From positions 186,001 through 250,000 of the forward strand of contig JALHMZ010000002.1 of NCBI GenBank assembly GCA_022843785.1: a DNA stretch of 64,000 bases, given 5' to 3'. The notes beneath the pieces are model-generated. The model had not been told where the DNA came from. It did no database searches and saw only the letters and a program-made list of their open reading frames with translations. This document shows positions 25,873 to 33,809 of this stretch, piece by piece; the first letter of the stretch is position 1, and each line of letters starts with the position of its first letter. The position numbers and the translations under genes are program-made. This stretch comes from Nitrospira sp. GTDB taxonomy: Bacteria; Nitrospirota; Nitrospiria; Nitrospirales; Nitrospiraceae.

Positions 25873-26091
25873 ATGGCCGACACTACTGCTCTCTACGCCC
25901 TCCGTTTCCCGGATGGCTCCGTAAGTCTTTATATCGACGAGACCTACGCGAAGGATCGCGGTGTCGATCCCTCCCAACTCGTGCGGGTAGAGATCCCGCG
26001 AGAAATATTCATCAGCGGTACCGTGCAAGATGTGCGAGAATACGTCGCTCTATATCTTGAAACCAATCACCGACAAACCGGCACCGCATAA
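25873..26091 (+). CDS. small hypothetical protein
   Basis: 72 aa, not recognised. Sequence is acidic and compact (YALRFPDGSVSLYIDETYAKDRGVDPSQLVRVEIPREIF), consistent with a small beta-rich domain followed by a helix. No membrane segment or cysteine. The ATG has no clear ribosome binding site. It precedes a 394-aa unknown gene by 47 bases in the same direction and may be cotranscribed with it. Coding character rather than homology supports the call. Confidence 0.55.
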   Translation: MADTTALYALRFPDGSVSLYIDETYAKDRGVDPSQLVRVEIPREIFISGTVQDVREYVALYLETNHRQTGTA

Positions 26092-26138
26092 GAACGTTCG
26101 CTCCACCATATCCGTACCTTGCTCTTTCTAAGGACACC

Positions 26139-27323
26139 ATGACGCAATCGGTGATGCCTGCTCCCCTGACCGTCGGCCTGATCGAGGACGTGATCGCAAG
26201 CCTTCCGATTCAAGGCCGTATCACTCTCAAGCTCTTGCTGATCCAACATCTCGACATCACACATGAGGAGATTCTCTACATGGTCGCGGATCGGCCCGAT
26301 CCCCGATGCGTCTCCGGGAAAAAGCCCATTACCACGATGACACAGGAATCCATCGCGGCGATGACCAGCCGACGAAACGAATATCGCCGGCGGGCTCGGC
26401 TCCGCCGGGAACGCACATGGCTGCAATGCGTCGCGCTCAAAAAACTACTCGAGGTTGCCGACGCAATGGCCGGCTGTGCCGCATCGCTACTGGCAACCAG
26501 GGGTATCTCCGCCGACGCCATCCACAATCTGAAATCGCAGGCCCGCACAGCCGTCCCACGCCCTGCGCTTCGGATATTGGAAGAGCGCTGGGAAAAGGAT
26601 GAGGTCTCAACCGAGGACTATCAGAACTATCGCCTGGCTATTGAACTGCAAACGCTGCTGCGATTCGCCGAACGATTTAGAAAACGCCTCGGCTTAGCCG
26701 AACGGGAGCGCCAGACATCCAACCAGACGGTCTTACTAGACCATGAGATCGGCCATATCTGGGGCATACCAGCCAGCACACTGGCAGCCCGCAAAGTGAA
26801 ATTCCTATCCCAATATCTCTTGGCGCTTCAAGCAAAGCTGACGGAAGTCCCATTGCCGCCGAATGGTCTTCCTCCGCTCAGTCTGTGGACTGACACGATG
26901 GCTGTCCTCGCAGCCTCGCCTATTGAACGATCGATCGCCACGTATGACGGGCTTGAGCAAACCGAGTCTGCTCTGATTGAGAAACTGGCCGCCTATGTGG
27001 CTGTCGGCATTCCGGAGGAGAGTGAAGTCAAATTTTGGAACTCACTGGTCTATGGCGCCAGTTCCAACGCGATGCACAGCGAATCGACCCGCACCCTGTT
27101 CGGGCTGCAACGGCTGGCCTCTATGCAAAACGAGTTCGATAGGACCCCTGAAGCGCTGGAACAGGAGTTGCTCAAGCGAACTGCGCCGATTCCCAAAGAC
27201 CCGGCAGGCGCACTCCCGGGTCAGAGTGAAATCGGTCGTGTGGAGATCACAGAGCTGCAGAAACAGATTCTCCACAACTTTATTGGAGAAGATGTGAGCG
27301 GCAGAGCCTCGGATAAGTGGTAA
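26139..27323 (+). CDS. hypothetical protein, alpha-helical, with HEIGH motif
   Basis: 394 aa, not recognised; AAGGA lies five bases before the ATG. Mostly helical and charged, no signal peptide or membrane segment. The N-terminal third has an Arg-rich block (RRNEYRRRARLRRERTW) next to a receiver-like HEEI segment. Around residue 207 it has DHEIGHIWGIPA, which matches the zinc-metalloprotease pattern HExxHxxG but lacks the third metzincin histidine. Whether this is a metal site or chance is open. It follows the 72-aa gene and precedes an OB-fold protein that has its own promoter. Confidence 0.65.
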   Translation: MTQSVMPAPLTVGLIEDVIASLPIQGRITLKLLLIQHLDITHEEILYMVADRPDPRCVSGKKPITTMTQESIAAMTSRRNEYRRRARLRRERTWLQCVALKKLLEVADAMAGCAASLLATRGISADAIHNLKSQARTAVPRPALRILEERWEKDEVSTEDYQNYRLAIELQTLLRFAERFRKRLGLAERERQTSNQTVLLDHEIGHIWGIPASTLAARKVKFLSQYLLALQAKLTEVPLPPNGLPPLSLWTDTMAVLAASPIERSIATYDGLEQTESALIEKLAAYVAVGIPEESEVKFWNSLVYGASSNAMHSESTRTLFGLQRLASMQNEFDRTPEALEQELLKRTAPIPKDPAGALPGQSEIGRVEITELQKQILHNFIGEDVSGRASDKW

Positions 27324-27334
27324 CGGGTCCTTGC

Positions 27335-27362
27335 TTGCCATCCCGTCTCAATACGGTATAAT
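27335..27362 (+). promoter_or_regulatory. sigma-70 promoter abutting the OB-fold gene
   Basis: TTGCCA (27335-27340), a 16-bp spacer and a perfect TATAAT (27357-27362). Transcription would start near 27369, only about three bases before the ATG at 27372, so the mRNA would be nearly leaderless. No Shine-Dalgarno sequence is present before this ATG, which fits. Confidence 0.45.
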
Positions 27363-27371
27363 TCAACCACC

Positions 27372-27812
27372 ATGCTGACACCACCTCCTGCGATTCGACA
27401 CCCTTTTCCCCTACTTACCGTTACTCTTTTCATCCTGGTCATCACAGGGCTTTCCACATCGTTCTCTCTGGAGACCTCGGCAAGTGCTTCCAGCCTGACA
27501 GAGATCGCGGAATTGTTGGCGCATCCGGAGCAATATGATCATCAAGATGTGGTCGTCGCAGGAAAGGTCACGAATGTTCAGCTGGCGACAAACCGGCAGG
27601 GACAACCGGCCTATGGATTTCTCTTGCAAGACCAGGCCGGCACGCTGAAAGTCATCAGTCTTGGCCAGTTGGAAGTCCGTGAAGGCGATTTTGTGATCGT
27701 CGAAGGCGTGTTCAGCCGTCTACGCCAAGTCGGCCGGGTCATCGTCTACAACGAGATCAAGGCCCTGTCTGTGAAACCGCTAAATCGTTTAGACCCTGAT
27801 CTCGTGGGCTGA
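27372..27812 (+). CDS. exported OB-fold protein
   Basis: 146 aa. An N-terminal hydrophobic segment (FPLLTVTLFILVITGLSTSFS) acts as a signal peptide or anchor. The remaining ~100 residues follow the OB-fold (tRNA_anti/YgiW-like) pattern: ELLAHPEQYDHQDVVVAGKVTNVQ, then YGFLLQDQAGTLKVIS, then VREGDFVIVEGVFS. Such periplasmic OB folds bind oligomers or small ligands; the ligand here is unknown. The promoter directly abuts the start codon. Confidence 0.7.
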   Translation: MLTPPPAIRHPFPLLTVTLFILVITGLSTSFSLETSASASSLTEIAELLAHPEQYDHQDVVVAGKVTNVQLATNRQGQPAYGFLLQDQAGTLKVISLGQLEVREGDFVIVEGVFSRLRQVGRVIVYNEIKALSVKPLNRLDPDLVG

Positions 27813-27897
27813 GCCCATCCGTCGAATTACTTCCTTCCCGCTGATAGGCCTCCACCAGCCATTGCTTTTCTTCCATGATCGGACAACAATACCGTGT

Positions 27898-28287
27898 ATG
27901 ACGTGGGCGCACCTTGCTTCACTGGGGCCGTGGTTATTCGGAACAGCATGGCTGGCGGGCTGCTCCACACCGGCCACAGTCGGCGAATATCCCAATCAAC
28001 AACGCGTAGCGGGACAATCCAAGGCAGCCATCCTTGCATGCGCCGGGGCGCCCAAAAAACAAATCGAGGAAAGCGGATTCACCCTCCTTCGATACTATCG
28101 GGAAGCGCCGATTCTCGAAGAATCGCAGCCTGTCGGAAAAGGCAGCGTTTCGACGATCCGCCATGGGTGCTGGGCCACGGTTATTTTGAAAAATGACCGT
28201 GTCGTCGACGTCCATTATCGCTTCGCGCCGCCCACCTTCGACGCCTCAAACGATTGCGAAGAAATTTTTGAATTCTGCGGGCACTAG
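27898..28287 (+). CDS. small lipoprotein, hypothetical
   Basis: From ATG 27898 the 129-aa protein begins with a hydrophobic stretch ending in the lipobox LAGC (GTAWLAGCSTP), so it is a predicted lipoprotein. The mature part resembles the BamE/SmpA-like arrangement (GQSKAAILACAGAPKKQIEESGFTLLRYY), a short two-helix, three-strand fold, but this is weak. Five or more cysteines occur in the mature part. A longer frame starting at a TTG (27862) is unlikely. The downstream gene starts 46 bases on. Confidence 0.6.
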   Translation: MTWAHLASLGPWLFGTAWLAGCSTPATVGEYPNQQRVAGQSKAAILACAGAPKKQIEESGFTLLRYYREAPILEESQPVGKGSVSTIRHGCWATVILKNDRVVDVHYRFAPPTFDASNDCEEIFEFCGH

Positions 28288-28333
28288 TGCCATCGGGCAA
28301 AGGCGCACCTTTCATTATTCCAACCAGCAGGTC

Positions 28334-29275
28334 ATGGAATATCGTGATCCTCCTAACGCACAGCCCGACAGCAGATCCATGATTCCATGGATAGTGCTCA
28401 TCCTCTTTCTGATCTGGCCCTTACAGGCTGAGGCGCTGGAAAAATACGGCCGCCCTCTTCCCTCACTTGAGAATATCGACGCGAACGGACGGGAGTCCGA
28501 AGAAAGCCTCTTCGCCGGCTATTTTCTGACCGGCGTCTTTGCCCATAATCCATCGTTTGCCGCCAGGCCTGACAATACCGGCCTGGTGGGTCTGCGCCAC
28601 ATGCTCCATTTGGAAACCGATCTCTACAAACAATACCTGACGTTTTACACCGATCAGAATTTCTTTTCCGATCGGACGAATGGATGGATCGAGTTAAGCG
28701 AATGGGACGGCACCTATGCCTTGACCGGTGTGGTGGGACATGTCAGTTGGCGGTTACAATATGAGCGAGATACGCCGATTGACCGGAAAGGCCTGGCGCA
28801 GGCCTATGCCGATGGGCTCGTCACAGCCAAATTCCAGGCGGTGCAAGACTTCCCCGTATGGCGGCGCCTCCTGCCGAACCAGAACCTCACCGCCTACGCC
28901 GGGGCCGGCTGGCTCTTTCATAATACAAATTACTTCGCCAGGCCGGATAACACCGGACGCGCGCTCTTTCGCTATGTCGCCCACGCCGACTTTGATCTCT
29001 ATAAGAATAAAGTAGTTCTCTACGGCGACGTCAACATGTTCACAGACCGGCAGGCTGACAATCAGGTCAATCCGACCGAACTGGATTGGATCGTCGGCTT
29101 GGCAGTGCGGTGGCGGACTTCAGAAGTGGCGGTCTATCTTGAGCAAGATCAACCGTTGGATCGGCCCGGATTAGTTCAGAAATACGTCGCGGTCCAGTAC
29201 CGCATGTCGTTCGATATCTCGAAAGGAGACCTGGGAATCGGCAGAGTTGAGACGGTACCGCGGCCGCGGCCATAA
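28334..29275 (+). CDS. exported protein with internal duplication, possible beta-barrel
   Basis: About 313 aa from ATG 28334; an alternative ATG is at 28379. A hydrophobic segment (MIPWIVLILFLIWPLQAEA) is a signal peptide. The body contains two related halves, each with the marker F(A)ARPDNTG followed by L.TDLYK...FYTD.N.F(S/T)DR. Alternating aromatic strands and a final amphipathic strand suggest an outer-membrane or surface beta-sheet protein. Function not recognised. Confidence 0.6.
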   Translation: MEYRDPPNAQPDSRSMIPWIVLILFLIWPLQAEALEKYGRPLPSLENIDANGRESEESLFAGYFLTGVFAHNPSFAARPDNTGLVGLRHMLHLETDLYKQYLTFYTDQNFFSDRTNGWIELSEWDGTYALTGVVGHVSWRLQYERDTPIDRKGLAQAYADGLVTAKFQAVQDFPVWRRLLPNQNLTAYAGAGWLFHNTNYFARPDNTGRALFRYVAHADFDLYKNKVVLYGDVNMFTDRQADNQVNPTELDWIVGLAVRWRTSEVAVYLEQDQPLDRPGLVQKYVAVQYRMSFDISKGDLGIGRVETVPRPRP

Positions 29276-29309
29276 TCTCTCAATTGCCATGCCCCAGCTT
29301 TGGGAAGAA

Positions 29310-29340
29310 AGCGGGGCGCCTCGGATGAGGCACCCCGCTC
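29310..29340 (-). terminator. rho-independent terminator of the RRM gene
   Basis: Stem GAGCGGGG-GCCTC / GAGGC-CCCCGCT (29310-29340) with a four-base loop; on the minus strand it continues CTTTCTTCCC. It sits between the converging exported-protein and RRM genes and probably serves the RRM gene; the plus-strand side has no T tract. Confidence 0.7.
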
Positions 29341-29357
29341 ATTGCGTAGCGGACTAT

Positions 29358-29678
29358 TTAGAACCGGCTGCGACTGCCGAAATCGGTGCGGCCACGTCCA
29401 CCGCCGCCGCCACCACCGCCGGTGCGGGGTTCTTGTGGCTTGGCTTCGTTCACCGTCAACGGACGTCCGTCCATCTGGGTGCCGTTCAAGGCGGAAATCG
29501 CCGCCTGACCTTCTTCCTTCGAGGCCATTTCAACGAAGCCGAAGCCTCGCGACTGTCCCGTAAACTTGTCGGTGATCACACGCGCAGACTCGACGGTCCC
29601 GTGTGCCGCAAACAAGGAAGTTAACTGCGCTTCGGTCGCCGCGTAGGGCAACCCGCCAACATAAAGTTTTGAACCCAT
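29358..29678 (-). CDS. RRM-type RNA-binding protein
   Basis: Small single-RRM protein of 106 aa, the type abundant in cyanobacteria and Nitrospira-like bacteria. RNP2 is LYVGGL and RNP1 is RGFGFVEM, with a C-terminal Gly/Arg-rich tail (RTGGGGGGGGRGR). The start at 29678 is decided by AGGAGG six bases upstream; a longer in-frame ATG (29759) has no ribosome binding site. Such proteins are often cold-induced. An independent micro-ORF with a strong ribosome binding site lies in its 5' region (29828-29905). Confidence 0.93.
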   Translation of the reverse strand: MGSKLYVGGLPYAATEAQLTSLFAAHGTVESARVITDKFTGQSRGFGFVEMASKEEGQAAISALNGTQMDGRPLTVNEAKPQEPRTGGGGGGGGRGRTDFGSRSRF

Positions 29679-29827
29679 GGGGGTCCTCCTTCTGAAATTT
29701 GATATTGTGGAGAACGCGAGAACTATTTCACGAGGGGAAGGAGAGGGCCGAAGGCGCAAGAAACAAAGCGACCTAGGTCAGACTTCCGATCAGATTCTCG
29801 GTAACAACAACATCCGAAATGAGCCGT

Positions 29828-29905
29828 TCAATATGATGTTTCACGCGAGGCCCGCCGCTTGAAACATGGACACTCTACCATGTCTCCACGTGAATAGCCA
29901 TTCAT
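29828..29905 (-). CDS. candidate micro-ORF upstream of the RRM gene
   Basis: 25-codon ORF beginning MNGYSRGDMVECPCFKRR and ending at TGA (29828). AAAGGAGG lies six bases before its ATG, an excellent Shine-Dalgarno match. It contains a CPC motif followed by a basic patch. It could be a leader peptide for the RRM gene 150 bases downstream, a stand-alone micro-protein, or chance. The rest of 29679-30043 shows nothing else I can support. Confidence 0.4.
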   Translation of the reverse strand: MNGYSRGDMVECPCFKRRASRETSY

Positions 29906-30043
29906 AACACGCCTCCTTTGAATAAGAAGAAACCTGAAAAACAGAAACATGGACCGATGCAGTCGAATAGTATAGGCCAGGCTCTATCTTCCCTCCAAAG
30001 GTAGGATAGCGCTCCGGTGTCAGGATCGATAAAATCCGGTGGT

Positions 30044-30427
30044 ATGGAGGGCATGCTGATATCTCAATCCTATCATCGGATCTATCTGCGATACCCGACG
30101 CAGTATCCGCTCATCTTCGGGTGGGCGTCTGGCGTGAGCGAGGGGCTCGTCACCAACCTTTCGTTTAGCGGATGCACGGTCCAGTGCGATCGCACACCTC
30201 TGGTGGGTGCGGAGGTCCGTGTCAGTATCCTCCTCCCGGACCGGACACAGGCCCTGTCCATTGAAAGCGGCACAGTCAAATGGGTAGAAGTTCACCAGTT
30301 TGGCTTGGAATTTCGACATCTTCCACTGAATGCTCGGCAACGGCTCAATCAGACCTTACGCAAGGCGCTCATCCATCGCCTGAAGATACACCCCAGCCGA
30401 CCTGACCAGTCAGCTATGCCAGCCTAA
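30044..30427 (+). CDS. PilZ-domain protein
   Basis: Small PilZ domain, which typically binds cyclic di-GMP. The N-terminal Arg motif RIYLRYP and the downstream NLSFSGC (counterpart of D/NxSxxG) are present, followed by the beta-barrel strands (VRVSILLPD, GTVKWVE, FGLEF). The exact start is unclear: ATG 30044, ATG 30053 and an upstream GTG 30017 are in frame. It stands alone, so the partner process cannot be read from context. Confidence 0.8.
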   Translation: MEGMLISQSYHRIYLRYPTQYPLIFGWASGVSEGLVTNLSFSGCTVQCDRTPLVGAEVRVSILLPDRTQALSIESGTVKWVEVHQFGLEFRHLPLNARQRLNQTLRKALIHRLKIHPSRPDQSAMPA

Positions 30428-30645
30428 ACGACACTCTCTGCCGTAAAAGTCCTATGCTTCGCTGTGACAAGATACGCTGGCCACAACCTCCTACTAAAGA
30501 TGGATAGATTCCCTCTTATCATGATGCGTATTATTTACCGTCAGTGCTTATTTCAAATGAAGGGTCTGAACTAAAACAAGCAGGGTTTACTGATTCACGT
30601 CAGATCTAGTTCAATCGATGGTTTGTTGTACCATTAGGAGGGGCT

Positions 30646-31353
30646 ATGAAATTTCGATGGTTCACATGTGCGGCGGTCCTATCAGCCTTCTTAGCTGGAA
30701 CGAATGGTTCAGCTGCGGCCATTACGTGGACTTTTTCCGGTCCTGGAAGTGAAGGAAGTATCGGAAACTCCCGGAGTTTTACGTCGGAGGGGATTACCGT
30801 TACGGCTACTGCCTGGAGCTACACTAGCAGTGGCTTTCAGGCGGCGCGGTTGGGACTATGGTCCACGGGACTTGGTGTATGCAATCAGGGCGAGACAGGA
30901 TGTGGCAACCCTGCTCATCAGGCAGATAATGCAGGGCGAAACGAATTCGTCCTGTTTCAATTCAGCAGTGCAGTTGATCCATTGAGTGTTCGTATCGATC
31001 CATATGGGAGCTATGATCGTGACGTGTCCTACTGGACGGGTAATGTCACCCTGCCATCCGATTTGCTGGCCGGTGAAACCTATAGCAGCCTTACTAGCAG
31101 CGGTGTTGGATTTTTTTCAAGAATCGACAATAACGGTTCCATCAGTTCAAGCCCTCGCAACGTTTCGATCACCTCACCCTTTGTAACCACCCTACTCTTT
31201 GGGCCGAGGTATAACGGTGGCGGCGACGACTACTTTAAGATTACGAGTTTGACGGGGACCGCTTCGGTTCCTGAACCCTCTTCCGTGCTGCTCTTAGGTC
31301 TCGGCCTGCTTGGCTTGGTCTGGCTGCAAAGAAAGAGTTATTTCACTGTCTGA
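30646..31353 (+). CDS. PEP-CTERM anchored exported protein
   Basis: 235-aa protein with an N-terminal signal peptide (MKFRWFTCAAVLSAFLAG) and a C-terminal PEP-CTERM sorting signal: VPEPSS, then a hydrophobic helix (VLLLGLGLLGLVWL), then QRK. Exosortase-type systems process this signal. The middle is Gly/Ser/Thr-rich beta structure. AGGAGG lies five bases before the ATG. I see no sigma-54 promoter upstream of it, unlike the PEP-CTERM gene at 61278-61856. A strong terminator follows. Confidence 0.88.
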   Translation: MKFRWFTCAAVLSAFLAGTNGSAAAITWTFSGPGSEGSIGNSRSFTSEGITVTATAWSYTSSGFQAARLGLWSTGLGVCNQGETGCGNPAHQADNAGRNEFVLFQFSSAVDPLSVRIDPYGSYDRDVSYWTGNVTLPSDLLAGETYSSLTSSGVGFFSRIDNNGSISSSPRNVSITSPFVTTLLFGPRYNGGGDDYFKITSLTGTASVPEPSSVLLLGLGLLGLVWLQRKSYFTV

Positions 31354-31381
31354 GGCGCTGCCAAACAGTTACTGTATAGAT

Positions 31382-31420
31382 GAAAGGGTTGGCTGGGATG
31401 AGTCCCTGCCAACCCTTTCT
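31382..31420 (+). terminator. terminator after PEP-CTERM gene
   Basis: 12-bp perfect stem GAAAGGGTTGGC / GCCAACCCTTTC with a 14-base loop, followed by TGTTGCC. It lies 29 bases after the stop codon. Confidence 0.8.
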
Positions 31421-31618
31421 GTTGCCATGTCTCCGCCACCTTACCTCTTCCTTATCTCCAAACCAGTTTTCTTAAGATTCCGTCTAAAGTGAGTGTGCCA
31501 CGACTCGCGCACGCTCCTTTTCCCATCTCCATTGAATTGACACCACTCACGAAGCCCTGTAGCTTCCCTACTGCTTGTCTGTTTTTGACGTGAGCCTGTC
31601 ACTCAGAGGAAGTCCTTC

Positions 31619-32113
31619 ATGATCCGTCTCGGACTCGTCATATCCTTGAGTCTGGTACTGTTCGCCGGCACTGCACCGACTGAGGCCGCATCCGAAGCGT
31701 CCGATCCGGAATCGGCCATCCGCCGGATGGTGCGCGCCAATGCCGAAAAGGACCTTCCGACCCTTTCCGGACTGATGGCCCACGACGCCGATATCATCAG
31801 TTACGGGGTTGCAGGACGGAAATACATCGGATGGCCGGAGCTTGAACAGGGAATCCGCGACGAATTTGCTAATGCTCAGAAGCTCGAAATTCCGATCCAT
31901 GCCCTCACCGTCTGGACGAACGGCGATCTGGCTTGGTACGCGATGGAGCTCGACTACATCCGCTATGTCACGGACGGGGCTGTGCTCAAACGAACCGTGC
32001 TCCCCATGAGGGAAACCGGAATACTTGAACGTCGTGATGGCCGATGGCAACTGTTGTCGTGGCACGAATCGTTTCGTTCCGTTCAGCTAAGTGCCCCCTT
32101 GCCCGACCACTGA
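31619..32113 (+). CDS. exported NTF2/SnoaL-like protein
   Basis: 164 aa with signal peptide (LGLVISLSLVLFAGTAPTEA). The mature part has the cone-shaped NTF2-like pattern: ESAIRRMVRANAEKDLPTLSGLMAHDAD, then WPELEQGIRDEF, ending GRWQLLSWHES. Members of this fold bind small ligands or act as enzymes; substrate unknown. AGAGGAAG precedes the ATG by 7 bases. Its TGA is followed, in the same frame, by a long coding-like stretch (see 32114-32466). Confidence 0.75.
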   Translation: MIRLGLVISLSLVLFAGTAPTEAASEASDPESAIRRMVRANAEKDLPTLSGLMAHDADIISYGVAGRKYIGWPELEQGIRDEFANAQKLEIPIHALTVWTNGDLAWYAMELDYIRYVTDGAVLKRTVLPMRETGILERRDGRWQLLSWHESFRSVQLSAPLPDH

Positions 32114-32466
32114 CTGTGGTACCACACCGGCGGCGAAGCCGATACATCTTCTCTGCCCACTTTTAGTGGAGAGTGGGAAATCCTCGAAGTTGAGGATGAC
32201 AAACGCTACAAATCGACGCTGGACAAACAGGGAAATGGCCACTACACGCAGCGTGGTGGTCGCTTTACCACCACCACGCCGACCGTCTACGGAAGGGTAC
32301 AGGGCAACAGCCCGGCAACGACCGTGAAGGAGGGTTTGAAGTCCTTCTCTCAGAGGACGGCACCCAGGCCCATGGGATATGGTGGTATTCCAGGGGCGGC
32401 ACTCACACCAATATCCCTCCACGGGAGCACGGCGGCACCTATCACTGGAAGAGACTGCCTCGTTGA
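32114..32466 (+). pseudogene. frameshifted remnant of a beta-rich protein
   Basis: Immediately after the TGA of the NTF2-like gene the same frame reads WYHTGGEADTSSLP, then FSGEWEILEVEDDKRY, then GNGHYTQRGGRF to about 32310. A -1 shift then gives GNDREGGFEVLLSEDG and HGIWWYSRGG, ending TYHWKRLPR at TGA 32464-32466. Both parts have convincing coding character and fit a single small beta-sandwich repeat (W..DRxGxFxxxLSEDGxxFxGxWW type). No start codon with a ribosome binding site is present. It may be an independent decayed gene or a lost extension of the upstream gene. Confidence 0.5.
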
Positions 32467-32499
32467 CTCTGACGTCTCATTTCAGATACGTACCTGCCT

Positions 32500-33096
32500 A
32501 TGCTTGCCATCGATACAACCTACGCCCTGTTTGTTGTTGAGGTCATCGGCGTGCTGGCCATTCCGGGACCGACGAACTCGCTGCTCTTCGTATCGGGAGT
32601 GTCACGCGGTTTTCGGACAAGTCTGAGCCTCATTTTTGCTGAAGTAGTGGCCTACCTCATTTCAATATCGTCGCTGGTGCTGGTGCTGGAACCGGTGACG
32701 AGAACGTATTCCACAGTGCCCCAACTACTCCGTGTGGCCTGCAGCATCTATCTGGTACATCTGGCCATCAGACTATGGCGATCGGGAGGGCAGAAAATCC
32801 AGGATTCTCATCCGATCACCGTTCGCCGAGTCTTTTTCACCACCTTGATGAACCCCAAGAACTTGATCTTCGCTTTCGGAATCTTTCCCATACCCAGCGC
32901 GGGGTTCGGTGAGCTGCTCCCCTACTTGGCCGGGTTTTCGGTTATCTGCACCGTGGTCGCTAGCGGCTGGATCGCAGCAGGAGCCCTGATTCAGTCAAAC
33001 GCCGCGCAGCGGATACAGCTGGGATGGGTGTATCGCGGGGAAGCGTTCCTGCTCGCCGGGTTCGCGATCGTGATCTTCGTTTCTGCCTACTCGTGA
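32500..33096 (+). CDS. LysE/RhtB-family exporter-like membrane protein
   Basis: 198-aa membrane protein with about six helices. The family marker PGPTNSLLFVSGVSRGF lies in the first loop and LMNPKNLIFAFGIFP is the second conserved segment (usual NPK.. motif). Such proteins export amino acids or related small molecules. Divergent from typical RhtB sequences, so substrate cannot be guessed. Confidence 0.75.
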   Translation: MLAIDTTYALFVVEVIGVLAIPGPTNSLLFVSGVSRGFRTSLSLIFAEVVAYLISISSLVLVLEPVTRTYSTVPQLLRVACSIYLVHLAIRLWRSGGQKIQDSHPITVRRVFFTTLMNPKNLIFAFGIFPIPSAGFGELLPYLAGFSVICTVVASGWIAAGALIQSNAAQRIQLGWVYRGEAFLLAGFAIVIFVSAYS

Positions 33097-33275
33097 CAAA
33101 CAGGCTGCCTCAAGCGGTGTGGGAAGTAGTTGTTTGGAACTCCGAAGCTAATAGAGCATCCGCGTATGCATGATTGAGTGGTGGAGTACTGACTACGCGA
33201 ACGTCACATACACAGGAGCACTCTGAAGGCGCTGGCAGGTACCACGTTTGCCACAAGACAATGTGATGAAATTCA

Positions 33276-33324
33276 GCGAGCGTATCTCGTTTTCAGATTA
33301 GTCCACTTCACGGGATACGCTCGC
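33276..33324. repeat. inverted repeat of the TATCTCGT family (copy 3)
   Basis: GCGAGCGTATCTCGT (33276-33290) and CACGGGATACGCTCGC (33309-33324) pair with one mismatch across an 18-base loop. The same words occur at 21136-21222 and 23335-23430. It lies in a 713-bp stretch (33097-33809) whose only other content I can support is the micro-ORF at 33365-33448. Confidence 0.5.
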
Positions 33325-33364
33325 GAGACAGGACGGAGAGATTCTACCGATCTACTCTACACTG

Positions 33365-33448
33365 TTATGTTCCTTTCTTGTAGACCCATAGGCCAACGCC
33401 CGCAAGCCCAAGCAACGCGACTGCTAATGTAAAGAGGTTCATATCCAT
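33365..33448 (-). CDS. 27-residue hydrophobic micro-protein
   Basis: ORF of 27 codons: MDMNLFTLAVALLGLAGVGL, then WVYKKGT and TAA. It has AAAGGAG six bases before the ATG, an ideal ribosome binding site. The product is a single transmembrane helix with a basic C-terminus (KK), like known small stress membrane proteins, and could also be compared with the anchor part of a PEP-CTERM-like tail. Too short for routine gene callers. Function unknown. Confidence 0.5.
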   Translation of the reverse strand: MDMNLFTLAVALLGLAGVGLWVYKKGT

Positions 33449-33809
33449 GATTGCTCCTTTCGTTTTACTTCGTTCGATTACCTTACCTAGACCCTAAGCG
33501 CTTCTCGACGGCTTAGCGAGCGTTATAATGTTCATCAACTAGCCGACGGAGTGCCGCTAACCCTTCTTCATGATTTCAATCACTTGCCCAACGCTTGGAA
33601 CAGGCCTCCTGACACAAATCTAACCTTGGAATGAAGAAATAGAGCAGATTCTGTGCACTGATTCCCCATCCATTTTTCCCAATCTCCGCTCTGCTGGTAC
33701 GCCCCTCAACCCCACCCATGTTGTTTCTGGCTACTTCCTGTAGAATACAACTCTCTTCTCCCGAGCTCCCCGACAAACAGGCCGATTACTTCCGGCCGGA
33801 AGGACCTTC

